The translations under genes were made by a program, and so were the position numbers. A model generated the notes under the pieces. It saw nothing but the letters and a program-made list of their open reading frames with translations, did no database searches and was not told where the DNA came from. DNA of 64,000 nucleotides from Megalopta genalis (taxonomy: Eukaryota > Arthropoda > Insecta > Hymenoptera > Halictidae). Below, one piece after another: positions 26,156-39,310 of the stretch. Location: the NCBI RefSeq assembly GCF_051020955.1, contig NW_027477148.1, forward strand, positions 1 to 64,000, in the 5' to 3' direction. How positions within the stretch are numbered: position 1 is the first letter of the stretch; the number at the start of each line of letters is the position of its first letter.

Positions 26156-28011
26156 GCGAAACACATGATTTAGCTACAAATCAATGCGAAGTAGACGGCT
26201 TAGCTTCAAATGCATGCGAATCAAATGTTTTAGCTTCAAATGCTTGTGATATACATGATTTAGCTTCGACTGCATGCGAAACAAACGAGTTAGCTTCAAA
26301 TCCCCGTGAAACACATGACTCAGTTTCAAATCAAAGTGAAGTAGAAGGCTTAGCTGCAAATCCATGCCAAACAAATGGTTCAGCTTCAAATACTTGTGAT
26401 ATACATGATTTAGCTTCAACTGTATGCAAAACAAACGAGTTAACTTCACATCCATGCGAAACACATGATTTAACTTCAAATTCATGCGAAGTAGAAGGCT
26501 TACCTTCAAATCCATGCGAAACGAATGGTTTAGCTTCAAATACTTGTTTTATACACGGATTAGCTTCAACTGCATTCGAAACAAACGAGTTAGTTTCAAA
26601 ACCATGCGAAACACATGATTTACCTTCAAATCAATGAGAAGTAGAAGGCTTAGCTTCAAATCCACGCGAAACAAATGGTTTAGCTTCAAATACTTGTGGT
26701 ATACACGATTTAGCTTCAACTACATGCGAAACAAACGAGTTAGATTCAAATCCAAGCGAACACGTGATTCAGATTCAAATCAATGCCAACTAGAAGGCTT
26801 AGTTTCAAATCCATGCGAAACGAATAGTTTAGCCTCAAATTCTCGTTTTATACATTACTTAGCTTCAACTACATGCGAAACAAACGAGTTAGATTCAAAT
26901 CCAAGCGAACACGTGATTCAGATTCAAATCAATGCGAAGTAGAAGGCTTAGCTTCAAATCCAGGCGTAACAAATGGTTTAGCTTCAGATACTTGTGATAA
27001 ACATGATTTAGCTTCAACTGGATGCGAAACAAACGAGATGGCTACATGTCCATGCGAAACACAAGATTTAGATTCAAATTCATTCGAAACACGTGGTTTA
27101 ACTTATTATTCATGCCAAACAAATAGTTCAGCTTCAAATACTTGTGATATACATGATTTATCTTCAACTGCATGCGAAACAAACGAGTCAGCTTCAAATC
27201 CATGCGGAACACATGATTTAGCTACAAATCAATGCGAACAGGAAGGCTTAGTTTCAAATTCATGCGAAACGAATAGTTTAGCTTCATATACTTGTTTTAT
27301 ACATTACTTAGCTTCAACTACATGCGAAACAAACGAGTTAGCTTCAAATCCAGACGAAACACATGATTTAGCTTCAAATAAATGCGAAGTAGAAGGCTTA
27401 TCTTCGAATCCACGCGTAACAAATGGTTTAGCTTTAAATACTTGTGATATACATCATTTAGCTTCAACTGCATTCGAAACAAACGAGTTAGCTTCAAATC
27501 CAAGCGAACACATGATTCAGTTCAAATCAATGCGAAGTAGACGGCTTAGCTTCAAATCCATGCGAAACAAATGGTTTAGCTTCAAATACTTGTGATATAA
27601 ATGATTTACCTTCAACTGCATGCGAAACAAACGAGTTAGCTTCAAATCCAAGCGAAACACATGACTCAGTTTCAAATCAAAGTGAAGTAGAAGGCTTAGC
27701 TGCAAATCCATGCCAAACAAATGGTTCAGCTTCAAATACTTGTGATATACATGATTTAGCTTCAACTGTATGCAAAACAAACGAGTTAACTTCACATCCA
27801 TGCGAAACACATGATTTAACTTCAAATTCATGCGAAGTAGAAGGCTTACATTCAAATCCATGCGAAACGAATGGTTTAGCTTCAAATACTTGTTTTATAC
27901 ACGGATTAGCTTCAACTGCATTCGAAACAAACGAGTTAGTTTCAAAACCATGCGAAACACATGATTTACCTTCAAATCAATGAGAAGTAGAAGGCTTAGC
28001 TTCAAATCCAC
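26156..28011. repeat. Second copy of the 21.7-23.4 kb module
   Basis: This copy carries one extra 150-bp superunit (27222-27371) relative to 21725-23430. Part of it is repeated again at an offset of 1346: 26300-27165 matches about 27646-28515. The period is nine superunits minus four bases. Confidence 0.83.
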
Positions 28012-28844
28012 GCGAAACAAATGGTTTAGCTTCAAATACTTGTGGTATACACGATTTAGTTTCAACTACATGCGTAACAAACGAGTTAGATTCAAATCCA
28101 AGCGAACACGTGATTCAGATTCAAATCAATGCCAACTAGAAGGCTTAGTTTCAAATCCATGCGAAACGAATAGTTTAGCTTCAAATTCTCGTTTTATAGA
28201 TTACTTAGCTTCAACTACATGCGAAACAAACGAGTTAGATTCAAATCCAAGCGAACACGTGATTCAGATTCAAATCAATGCGAAGTAGAAGGCTTAGATT
28301 CAAATCCAGGCGTAACAAATGGTTTAGCTTCAGATACTTGTGATAAACATGATTTAGCTTCAACTGGATGCCAAACAAACGAGATGGCTACATGTCCATG
28401 CGAAACACAAGATTTAGATTCAAATTCATTCGAAAAACGTGGTTTAACTTATTATTCATGCCAAACAAATAGTTCAACTTCAAATAATTGTGATATACAT
28501 GATTTAGCTTCAACTCTACGCGAAACTAACGAGTTAGCTTCAAACCATGCGGAACACATGATTTAGCTACAAATCAATGCGAACAGGAAGGCTTAGTTTC
28601 AAATTCATGCGAAACGAATAGTTTAGCTTCATATACTTGTTTTATACATTACTTAGCTTCAACTGCATGCGAAACAAACGAGTTAGCTTCAAATCCAAAC
28701 GAAACACATGATTTAGCTTCAAATAAATGCGAAGTAGAAGGCTTATCTTCGAATCCATGCGTAACAAATGGTTTAGCTTTAAATACTTTTGATATACATG
28801 ATTTAGCTTCAACTGCATGCGAAACAAACGAGTTAGTTTCAAAT

Positions 28845-30402
28845 CCCGTGAAACACATGATTCCGTTTCAAATTAAAGTGAAGTAGAAGGCTTAGCTGCA
28901 AATCCATGCCAAACAAATGGTTCAGCTTCAAATACTTGTGATATACATTGATTTAGCTTCAACTGTATGCAAAACAAACGAGTTAACTTCACATCCATGC
29001 GAAACACATGATTTAACTTCAAATTCATGCGAAGTAGAAGGCTTACCTTCAAATCCATGCGAAACGAATGGTTTAGCTTCAAATACTTGTTTTATACACG
29101 GATTAGCTTCAACTGCATTCGAAACAAACGAGTTAGTTTCAAAACCATGCGAAACACATGATTTACCTTCAAATCAATGAGAAGTAGAAGGCTTAGGCTT
29201 CAAATCCATGCGAGACGAATGGATTAGCTTCAAATACTTGTTTTATACACGGATTAGCTTCAACTGCATTCGAAACAAACGAGTTAGTGCTTCAAAACCA
29301 TGGCGAAACACATGATTTACCTTCAAATCAATGCGAAGTAGAATGCTTAGCACCAAATCAATGTGAAACAAATTGTTTAGCATTAAATACTTGTGATATA
29401 CATGATTCAGTTTCAACGTCATGCGAAACAAACGAGTTATCTTCAAATCCCAGCCTTAGCACATCATTCAATTTCAAATCAAAGCGAAGTACAATGCTTA
29501 GCTTCAAATCCATGCCAAACAAATGGTTCAGCTTCAAATACCTCTGATATACACGGTTTAGCTTCAACTGCATTCGAAACAAACGAGTTAGTTTCAAAAC
29601 CATGCGAAACACATGATTTACCTTCAAATCAATGCGAAGTAGAAGGGCTTAGCTTCAAACCCATGGCGAAACAAATGGTTTAGCTTCAAATACTTGTGAT
29701 ATAAATGATTTACCTTCAACTGCATGCGAAACAAACGAGTTAGCTTCAAATCCAAGGCGAAACACATGATTCAGCTTCAAATCAATGTGAAGTAGAAGGC
29801 TTAGCTTCAAATCCATGCGAGACGAATGGATTAGCTTCAAATACTTGTTTTATACAGCGATTAGCTTCAACTGCATTCGAAACAAACGAGTTAGCTTCAA
29901 AACCATGCGAAACACATGATTTACCTTCAAATCAATGCGAAGTAGAATGCTTAGCACCAAATCAATGTGAAACAAATTGTTTAGCTTTAAATACTTGTGA
30001 TATACATGATTCAGTTTCAACGTCATGCGAACACAAACGAGTTATCTTCAAATCCCAGCTTAGCACATCATTCAATTTCAAATCAAAGCGAAGTACAATG
30101 CTTAGCTTCAAATCCATGCCAAACAAATGGTTCAGCTTCAAATACTTCTGATATACACGGTTTAGCTTCAACTGCATTCGAAACAAACGAGTTAGTTTCA
30201 AAACCATGCGAAACACATGATTTTACCTTCAAATCAATGCGAAGTAGTAGGCTTACCTTCAAATCCATGCGAAACGAATGGTTTAGCTTCAAATACTTGT
30301 TTTATACACGGATTAGCTTCAACTGCATTCGAAACAAGCGAGTTAGTTTCAAAACCATGCGAAACACATGATTTACCTTCAAATCAATGAGAAGTAGAAG
30401 GG
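28845..30402. repeat. Satellite with a cluster of one-base indels (suspect consensus)
   Basis: About ten extra bases and one missing base fall in this 1.56 kb, against roughly one indel per several hundred bases elsewhere. Extra bases are near 28948, 29196, 29288, 29302, 29454, 29646, 29665, 29757, 30031, 30222 and 30400, and a base is missing near 28847. Most repeat a neighbouring base (ATGGCG for ATGCG, AGGGCTT for AGGCTT). The homologous units at 25.0-25.7 kb lack them. Sequencing or polishing error in a collapsed repeat is the simplest reading; true decay is possible. Confidence 0.82.
29205..30240. repeat. About 600-bp tandem duplication inside the indel-rich patch
   Basis: The units around GAATGCTTAGCACCAAATC occur near 29341 and again near 29945, and neighbouring units match at the same spacing of about 603, that is 600 plus local one-base insertions. 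Each copy has its own set of extra bases, so the insertions are not inherited from a common copy. Confidence 0.72.
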
Positions 30403-30527
30403 CTTAGCTTCAAATCCACGCGAAACAAATGGTTTAGCTTCAAATACTTGTGGTATACACGATTTAGCTTCAACTACATGCGAAACAAACGAGTTAGATT
30501 CAAATCCAAGCGAACACGTGATTCAGA

Positions 30528-33344
30528 TTCAAATCAATCCGAAGTAGAAGGCTTAGATTCAAATCCACGCGAAACAAATGGTTCAGCTTCAAATATTTGT
30601 GATATACATGATCTAGCTTCAACTGCATGTGAAACAGACGTATTAGCTTCAAATCCAAACGAAATACATGATTTAGCTTCAAATCAATGCGAAGTGGAAG
30701 GCTTAGCTTCAAATCAACGCGAAACAGATGGTTTAGCAACAAATTCTTGTTTTATACATGATTTAGCTTCAACTGCATGCGAAACAAACAAGTTAGCTTC
30801 AAATCCATTCGAAACACATGATTTAGCCTCAAATTCATTCGATATACATGGTTCACCTTAATATTCATGCGAATCAAATGGGTTAGCTTCAAATACTTGT
30901 GATATACATGATTTGGCTTCAACTGCATGCGAAACAAACGAGTTACATTCAAATCAAGCGAAACACATGATTTAGCTTCAAATTCATGCGAGGTAGAAGG
31001 CTTATCTTCGAATCCATGCGAAACAAATGGTTTATCTTCAAATACTTGTGATATACATGATTTAGCTTCATCTGCATGCGAAACAAACGAGTTAGCTTCA
31101 AATCCAAGCGAAACGCATGATTTAGCTCAAATCAATGCCAAGTAGAAGGCTTAATTTCAAATCCATGCGATATGAATGATTTGGCTTTAAATACTTGCGA
31201 ATATAAGTGATATAGCTTGAAATACATGCGAATCAAATGGTTTAGCTTCAAATACTTGTGATATAAATGATTTAGCTACAACTGCAGCCGAAACAATCGT
31301 GTTAGTTTCAAGTCCAAACGAAACACATGATTTAGCTTCAATTGCATGCGAAGTAGAATGCTTATCTTCGAATCCATGCGAAACAAATGGTTTAGCTTCA
31401 AATAATTGTGATATACATGATATAGCTTCAAATGCAGGTGAAACAAACGAGTTAGCTTCAAATCCATGCGAAACACATGATTTAGCTTCAAATCAATGCG
31501 AAATAGAATGATTATTTTCGAAACCATGCTAAACAAATGGTTTAGCTTCAAATAATTGTGATATACATGATATAGCTTGAAATGCAGCTGAAACAAACGA
31601 GTTAACTTCAAATCCAAGAGAAACACATGATTTAGCTTCAAATCAATGCGAAGTAGAAGGCTTAGCTTCAAATCCATGCGAATCAAATGCTTTAGCTTCA
31701 AATACTTGTGTTATACATGATTTAGCTTCATATGCAGCCGAAACTATCGAGTTAGATTCAAATCCAAACGAAAGACATGATTTAGCTTCAAATTCATGCG
31801 AAGTAGAAGGCTTATCTTCGAATCCATGAGAATCAAATGGTTTAGCTTCAAATACTTGTGATATAGATGATTTAGCTTCAAATGCTGGAGAAACAAACGA
31901 GTTAGCTTCAAATCCATGCGAAACACATGATTTAGCTTCAAATCAATGCTAAGTAGAAGGCTTAGTTTCAAATCCATGAGAAGCAAATGGATTGGCTTCA
32001 AATACTTGTGATATAGATGATTTAGCTTCAACTGCATGAGAAACAATCGAGTTAGCTTCAAATCCATGCGAAACACATGATTTATATTCAAATTCATTCG
32101 AAACACATTGTTTAGCTTTAAATCCTTGCGAAACAAGTAGTTTAGCTTCAAATTCTTGTTTTATACATGAATTAACTTCAACTGCATGCGAAACAAACGA
32201 GTTAGCTTCAAATCCATGCGAAACACATGATTTAGCTTCAAATCAATGCGAAGTCGAAGGCTTAGCTTCAAATCCATGCGAATCAAATGCTTTAGGTCCA
32301 AATACTTGTGTTATACATGAGTTAGCTTCATATGCAGCCGCAACATTCGAGTTAGTTTCAAATCCAAACGAAACACATTATTTAGCTTCAAATTCATGCG
32401 AAGCAGAATGCTTACCTTCGAATCCATGCGAAACAAATGGTTTATCTTCAAATACTTGTGATATACATGATTTAGCTTCAACTGCATGCGAAACAAACGA
32501 GTTAGCATCAAATCCACGCGAATCACATGATTTAGCTTCAAATTAATGCGAAGTAGAAGGCTTAGCATCAAGTCCAAACGAATCAGATGGTTTAGCTTCA
32601 AATACATGTGATATACATGATTCAGCTTCAACTGCAGGCAAAACAAACGAGTTAGCTTCAAATCCATGCGAAGCACATGATTTAGCTTCAAATCAATTAG
32701 TTTCAAATACATGCGAATCAAATAGTTTAGCTTCAAATACTTGTGATATAAATGATTTAGCTTCAAATGCAGGCGAAATGAACGAGTTAGCTTCAAATCC
32801 ATGCGAATCACATGATTTAGCTTCAAATTCATTCGAAACACATTGTTTAGCTTCAAATCCATGCGAAGCAAATAGTTTAGTTTCAAATCTTGTTTTATAC
32901 ATGATTATTCTTCAACTGCATTCGAAACAAACGTGTTAGCTTCAAATCCATTCGAAACACATGATTTATCCTCAAACTCATTCGATACACATGGTTCACC
33001 TTAATATTCATGCGAATCAAAACGTTTAGTTTCAAATACTTGTGATATACGTGATTTAGCTTCAACTGCATGCGAAACAAACGAGTTACTTTCAAATCCA
33101 AGCGAAGCACATGATTCAGCTTCAAATCAATCCGAAGTAGAAGGCTTAGATTCAAATCCACGCGAAACAAATGGTTCAACTTCAAATATTTGTGATATAC
33201 ATGATCTAGCTTCAACTGCATGTGAAACAGACGTATTAGCTTCAAATCCAAACGAAATACATGATTTAGCTTCAAATCAATGCGAAGTGGAAGGCTTAGC
33301 TTCAAATCAACGCGAAACAGATGGTTTAGCAATAAATTCTTGTT
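30528..33344. repeat. 2.6-kb block, copy 1
   Basis: Counting from the D-variant unit at 30752, this copy is 2593 bp to the same point at 33345. It lacks 15 bases near 32694 that copies 2-4 have, and it shares GTAGAATGCTTA near 31360 with copy 3 rather than copy 2. Confidence 0.87.
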
Positions 33345-35951
33345 TTATACATGATTTAGCTTCAACTGCATGCGAAACAAACAAGTTAGCTTCAAATCCA
33401 TTCGAAACACATGATTTAGCCTCAAATTCATTCGATATACATGGTTCACCTTAATATTCATGCGAATCAAATGGGTTAGCTTCAAATACTTGTGATATAC
33501 ATGATTTGGCTTCAACTGCATGCGAAACAAACGAGTTACATTCAAATCAAGCGAAACACATGATTTAGCTTCAAATTCATGCGAGGTAGAAGGCTTATCT
33601 TCGAATCCATGCGAAACAAATGGTTTATCTTCAAATACTTGTGATATACATGATTTAGCTTCATCTGCATGCGAAACAAACGAGTTAGCTTCAAATCCAA
33701 GCGAAACGCATGATTTAGCTCAAATCAATGCCAAGTAGAAGGCTTAATTTCAAATCCATGCGATATGAATGATTTGGCTTTAAATACTTGCGAATATAAG
33801 TGATATAGCTTGAAATACATGCGAATCAATGGTTTAGCTTCAAATACTTGTGATATAAATGATTTAGCTACAACTGCAGCCGAAACAATCGTGTTAGTTT
33901 CAAGTCCAAACGAAACACATGATTTAGCTTCAATTGCATGCGAAGTAGAAGGCTTATCTTCGAATCCATGCGAAACAAATGGTTTAGCTTCAAATAATTG
34001 TGATATACATGATATAGCTTCAAATGCAGGTGAAACAAACGAGTTAGCTTCAAATCCATGCGAAACACATGATTTAGCTTCAAATCAATGCGAAATAGAA
34101 TGATTATTTTCGAAACCATGCTAAACAAATGGTTTAGCTTCAAATAATTGTGATATACATGATATAGCTTGAAATGCAGCTGAAACAAACGAGTTAACTT
34201 CAAATCCAAGAGAAACACATGATTTAGCTTCAAATCAATGCGAAGTAGAAGGCTTAGCTTCAAATCCATGCGAATCAAATGCTTTAGCTTCAAATACTTG
34301 TGTTATACATGATTTAGCTTCATATGCAGCCGAAACTATCGAGTTAGATTCAAATCCAAACGAAAGACATGATTTAGCTTCAAATTCATGCGAAGTAGAA
34401 GGCTTATCTTCGAATCCATGAGAATCAAATGGTTTAGCTTCAAATACTTGTGATATAGATGATTTAGCTTCAAATGCTGGAGAAACAAACGAGTTAGCTT
34501 CAAATCCATGCGAAACACATGATTTAGCTTCAAATCAATGCTAAGTAGAAGGCTTAGTTTCAAATCCATGAGAAGCAAATGGATTGGCTTCAAATACTTG
34601 TGATATAGATGATTTAGCTTCAACTGCATGAGAAACAATCGAGTTAGCTTCAAATCCATGCGAAACACATGATTTATATTCAAATTCATTCGAAACACAT
34701 TGTTTAGCTTTAAATCCTTGCGAAACAAGTAGTTTAGCTTCAAATTCTTGTTTTATACATGAATTAACTTCAACTGCATGCGAAACAAACGAGTTAGCTT
34801 CAAATCCATGCGAAACACATGATTTAGCTTCAAATCAATGCGAAGTCGAAGGCTTAGCTTCAAATCCATGCGAATCAAATGCTTTAGGTCCAAATACTTG
34901 TGTTATACATGAGTTAGCTTCATATGCAGCCGCAACATTCGAGTTAGTTTCAAATCCAAACGAAACACATTATTTAGCTTCAAATTCATGCGAAGCAGAA
35001 TGCTTACCTTCGAATCCATGCGAAACAAATGGTTTATCTTCAAATACTTGTGATATACATGATTTAGCTTCAACTGCATGCGAAACAAACGAGTTAGCAT
35101 CAAATCCACGCGAATCACATGATTTAGCTTCAAATTAATGCGAAGTAGAAGGCTTAGCATCAAGTCCAAACGAATCAGATGGTTTAGCTTCAAATACAGG
35201 TGATATACATGATTCAGCTTCAACTGCAGGCAAAACAAACGAGTTAGCTTCAAATCCATGCGAAGCACATGATTTAGCTTCAAATCAATGAGAAGTAGAA
35301 TGCTTAGTTTCAAATACATGCGAATCAAATAGTTTAGCTTCAAATACTTGTGATATAAATGATTTAGCTTCAAATGCAGGCGAAATGAACGAGTTAGCTT
35401 CAAATCCATGCGAATCACATGATTTAGCTTCAAATTCATTCGAAACACATTGTTTAGCTTCAAATCCATGCGAAGCAAATAGTTTAGTTTCAAATCTTGT
35501 TTTATACATGATTATTCTTCAACTGCATTCGAAACAAACGTGTTAGCTTCAAATCCATTCGAAACACATGATTTATCCTCAAACTCATTCGATACACATG
35601 GTTCACCTTAATATTCATGCGAATCAAAACGTTTAGTTTCAAATACTTGTGATATACGTGATTTAGCTTCAACTGCATGCGAAACAAACGAGTTACTTTC
35701 AAATCCAAGCGAAGCACATGATTCAGCTTCAAATCAATCCGAAGTAGAAGGCTTAGATTCAAATCCACGCGAAACAAATGGTTCAACTTCAAATATTTGT
35801 GATATACATGATCTAGCTTCAACTGCATGTGAAACAGACGTATTAGCTTCAAATCCAAACGAAATACATGATTTAGCTTCAAATCAATGCGAAGTGGAAG
35901 GCTTAGCTTCAAATCAACGCGAAACAGATGGTTTAGCAATAAATTCTTGTT
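33345..35951. repeat. 2.6-kb block, copy 2
   Basis: This copy is 2607 bp, with a private one-base loss (GCGAATCAATGG near 33823). It carries GTAGAAGGCTTA near 33949, as copy 4 does. It is followed by an inserted module before copy 3 starts. Confidence 0.87.
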
Positions 35952-36702
35952 TTATACATGATTTAGCTTCAACTGCATGCGAAACAAACAAGTTAGCTTC
36001 AAATCCATTCGAAACACATGATTTAGCCTCAAATTCATTCGATATACATGGTTCACCTTAATATTCATGCGAATCAAATGGGTTAGCTTCAAATACTTGT
36101 GATATACATGATTTAGCTTCAACTGCATGTGAAACAGACATGCTAACTTCAAATTCAATCGAAATATATGATTTAGCTTCAAATCAATGCGAAGTAGAAG
36201 GCTTAGCTTCAAATCCACGCGATATGAATGATTTGGCTTCAAATAGTTGCGAATATAAGTAATATAGCTTCAAATCCGGACGAAAGAAACGCGTTAGCTT
36301 CAAATTCATGTGAAACACATGATTTACATTGAAATCAATGCGAAGTAGAAGTCTTGTCTTCGAATCCATGCGAAACAATTGGTTTAGCTTCAAATACTTG
36401 TGATATACATCATTTAGCTTCAACTGCATTCGAAACAAATGAGTTAGCTTCAAATCTGTGCGAAACACATGATTTAGCTACAAATCAATGCGAAGTAGAA
36501 GTCTTAGCTTCAAATCCATGCGAAACAAATGGTTCAGCTTCAAATATTTGTGATATACATGATCTAGCTTCAACTGCATGTGAAACAGACGTATTAGCTT
36601 CAAATCCAAACGAAATACATGATTTAGCTTCAAATCAATGCGAAGTGGAAGGCTTAGCTTCAAATCAACGCGAAACAGATGGTTTAGCAACAAATTCTTG
36701 TT
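35952..36702. repeat. 751-bp insertion between 2.6-kb copies
   Basis: The first 178 bases repeat the start of the 2.6-kb block. The next 400 (about 36131-36530) are a different module, also found at 42098-42490, 59650-60034 and 62650-63031. It is marked by AGTTGCGAATATAAGTAAT and GTAGAAGTCTTGTC. The remainder repeats the end of the 2.6-kb block. The whole keeps the 30-bp register. Confidence 0.82.
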
Positions 36703-39310
36703 TTATACATGATTTAGCTTCAACTGCATGCGAAACAAACAAGTTAGCTTCAAATCCATTCGAAACACATGATTTAGCCTCAAATTCATTCGATATACAT
36801 GGTTCACCTTAATATTCATGCGAATCAAATGGGTTAGCTTCAAATACTTGTGATATACATGATTTGGCTTCAACTGCATGCGAAACAAACGAGTTACATT
36901 CAAATCAAGCGAAACACATGATTTAGCTTCAAATTCATGCGAGGTAGAAGGCTTATCTTCGAATCCATGCGAAACAAATGGTTTATCTTCAAATACTTGT
37001 GATATACATGATTTAGCTTCATCTGCATGCGAAACAAACGAGTTAGCTTCAAATCCAAGCGAAACGCATGATTTAGCTCAAATCAATGCCAAGTAGAAGG
37101 CTTAATTTCAAATCCATGCGATATGAATGATTTGGCTTTAAATACTTGCGAATATAAGTGATATAGCTTGAAATACATGCGAATCAAATGGTTTAGCTTC
37201 AAATACTTGTGATATAAATGATTTAGCTACAACTGCAGCCGAAACAATCGTGTTAGTTTCAAGTCCAAACGAAACACATGATTTAGCTTCAATTGCATGC
37301 GAAGTAGAATGCTTATCTTCGAATCCATGCGAAACAAATGGTTTAGCTTCAAATAATTGTGATATACATGATATAGCTTCAAATGCAGGTGAAACAAACG
37401 AGTTAGCTTCAAATCCATGCGAAACACATGATTTAGCTTCAAATCAATGCGAAATAGAATGATTATTTTCGAAACCATGCTAAACAAATGGTTTAGCTTC
37501 AAATAATTGTGATATACATGATATAGCTTGAAATGCAGCTGAAACAAACGAGTTAACTTCAAATCCAAGAGAAACACATGATTTAGCTTCAAATCAATGC
37601 GAAGTAGAAGGCTTAGCTTCAAATCCATGCGAATCAAATGCTTTAGCTTCAAATACTTGTGTTATACATGATTTAGCTTCATATGCAGCCGAAACTATCG
37701 AGTTAGATTCAAATCCAAACGAAAGACATGATTTAGCTTCAAATTCATGCGAAGTAGAAGGCTTATCTTCGAATCCATGAGAATCAAATGGTTTAGCTTC
37801 AAATACTTGTGATATAGATGATTTAGCTTCAAATGCTGGAGAAACAAACGAGTTAGCTTCAAATCCATGCGAAACACATGATTTAGCTTCAAATCAATGC
37901 TAAGTAGAAGGCTTAGTTTCAAATCCATGAGAAGCAAATGGATTGGCTTCAAATACTTGTGATATAGATGATTTAGCTTCAACTGCATGAGAAACAATCG
38001 AGTTAGCTTCAAATCCATGCGAAACACATGATTTATATTCAAATTCATTCGAAACACATTGTTTAGCTTTAAATCCTTGCGAAACAAGTAGTTTAGCTTC
38101 AAATTCTTGTTTTATACATGAATTAACTTCAACTGCATGCGAAACAAACGAGTTAGCTTCAAATCCATGCGAAACACATGATTTAGCTTCAAATCAATGC
38201 GAAGTCGAAGGCTTAGCTTCAAATCCATGCGAATCAAATGCTTTAGGTCCAAATACTTGTGTTATACATGAGTTAGCTTCATATGCAGCCGCAACATTCG
38301 AGTTAGTTTCAAATCCAAACGAAACACATTATTTAGCTTCAAATTCATGCGAAGCAGAATGCTTACCTTCGAATCCATGCGAAACAAATGGTTTATCTTC
38401 AAATACTTGTGATATACATGATTTAGCTTCAACTGCATGCGAAACAAACGAGTTAGCATCAAATCCACGCGAATCACATGATTTAGCTTCAAATTAATGC
38501 GAAGTAGAAGGCTTAGCATCAAGTCCAAACGAATCAGATGGTTTAGCTTCAAATACATGTGATATACATAATTCAGCTTCAACTGCAGGCAAAACAAACG
38601 AGTTAGCTTCAAATCCATGCGAAGCACATGATTTAGCTTCAAATCAATGAGAAGTAGAATGCTTAGTTTCAAATACATGCGAATCAAATAGTTTAGCTTC
38701 AAATACTTGTGATATAAATGATTTAGCTTCAAATGCAGGCGAAATGAACGAGTTAGCTTCAAATCCATGCGAATCACATGATTTAGCTTCAAATTCATTC
38801 GAAACACATTGTTTAGCTTCAAATCCATGCGAAGCAAATAGTTTAGTTTCAAATCTTGTTTTATACATGATTATTCTTCAACTGCATTCGAAACAAACGT
38901 GTTAGCTTCAAATCCATTCGAAACACATGATTTATCCTCAAACTCATTCGATACACATGGTTCACCTTAATATTCATGCGAATCAAAACGTTTAGTTTCA
39001 AATACTTGTGATATACGTGATTTAGCTTCAACTGCATGCGAAACAAACGAGTTACTTTCAAATCCAAGCGAAGCACATGATTCAGCTTCAAATCAATCCG
39101 AAGTAGAAGGCTTAGATTCAAATCCACGCGAAACAAATGGTTCAACTTCAAATATTTGTGATATACATGATCTAGCTTCAACTGCATGTGAAACAGACGT
39201 ATTAGCTTCAAATCCAAACGAAATACATGATTTAGCTTCAAATCAATGCGAAGTGGAAGGCTTAGCTTCAAATCAACGCGAAACAGATGGTTTAGCAATA
39301 AATTCTTGTT
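36703..39310. repeat. 2.6-kb block, copy 3
   Basis: This copy is 2608 bp and nearly identical to the others. It shares the GTAGAATGCTTA variant (near 37306) with copy 1, which supports descent of copies 3 and 4 from copies 1 and 2 as a pair. Confidence 0.88.
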
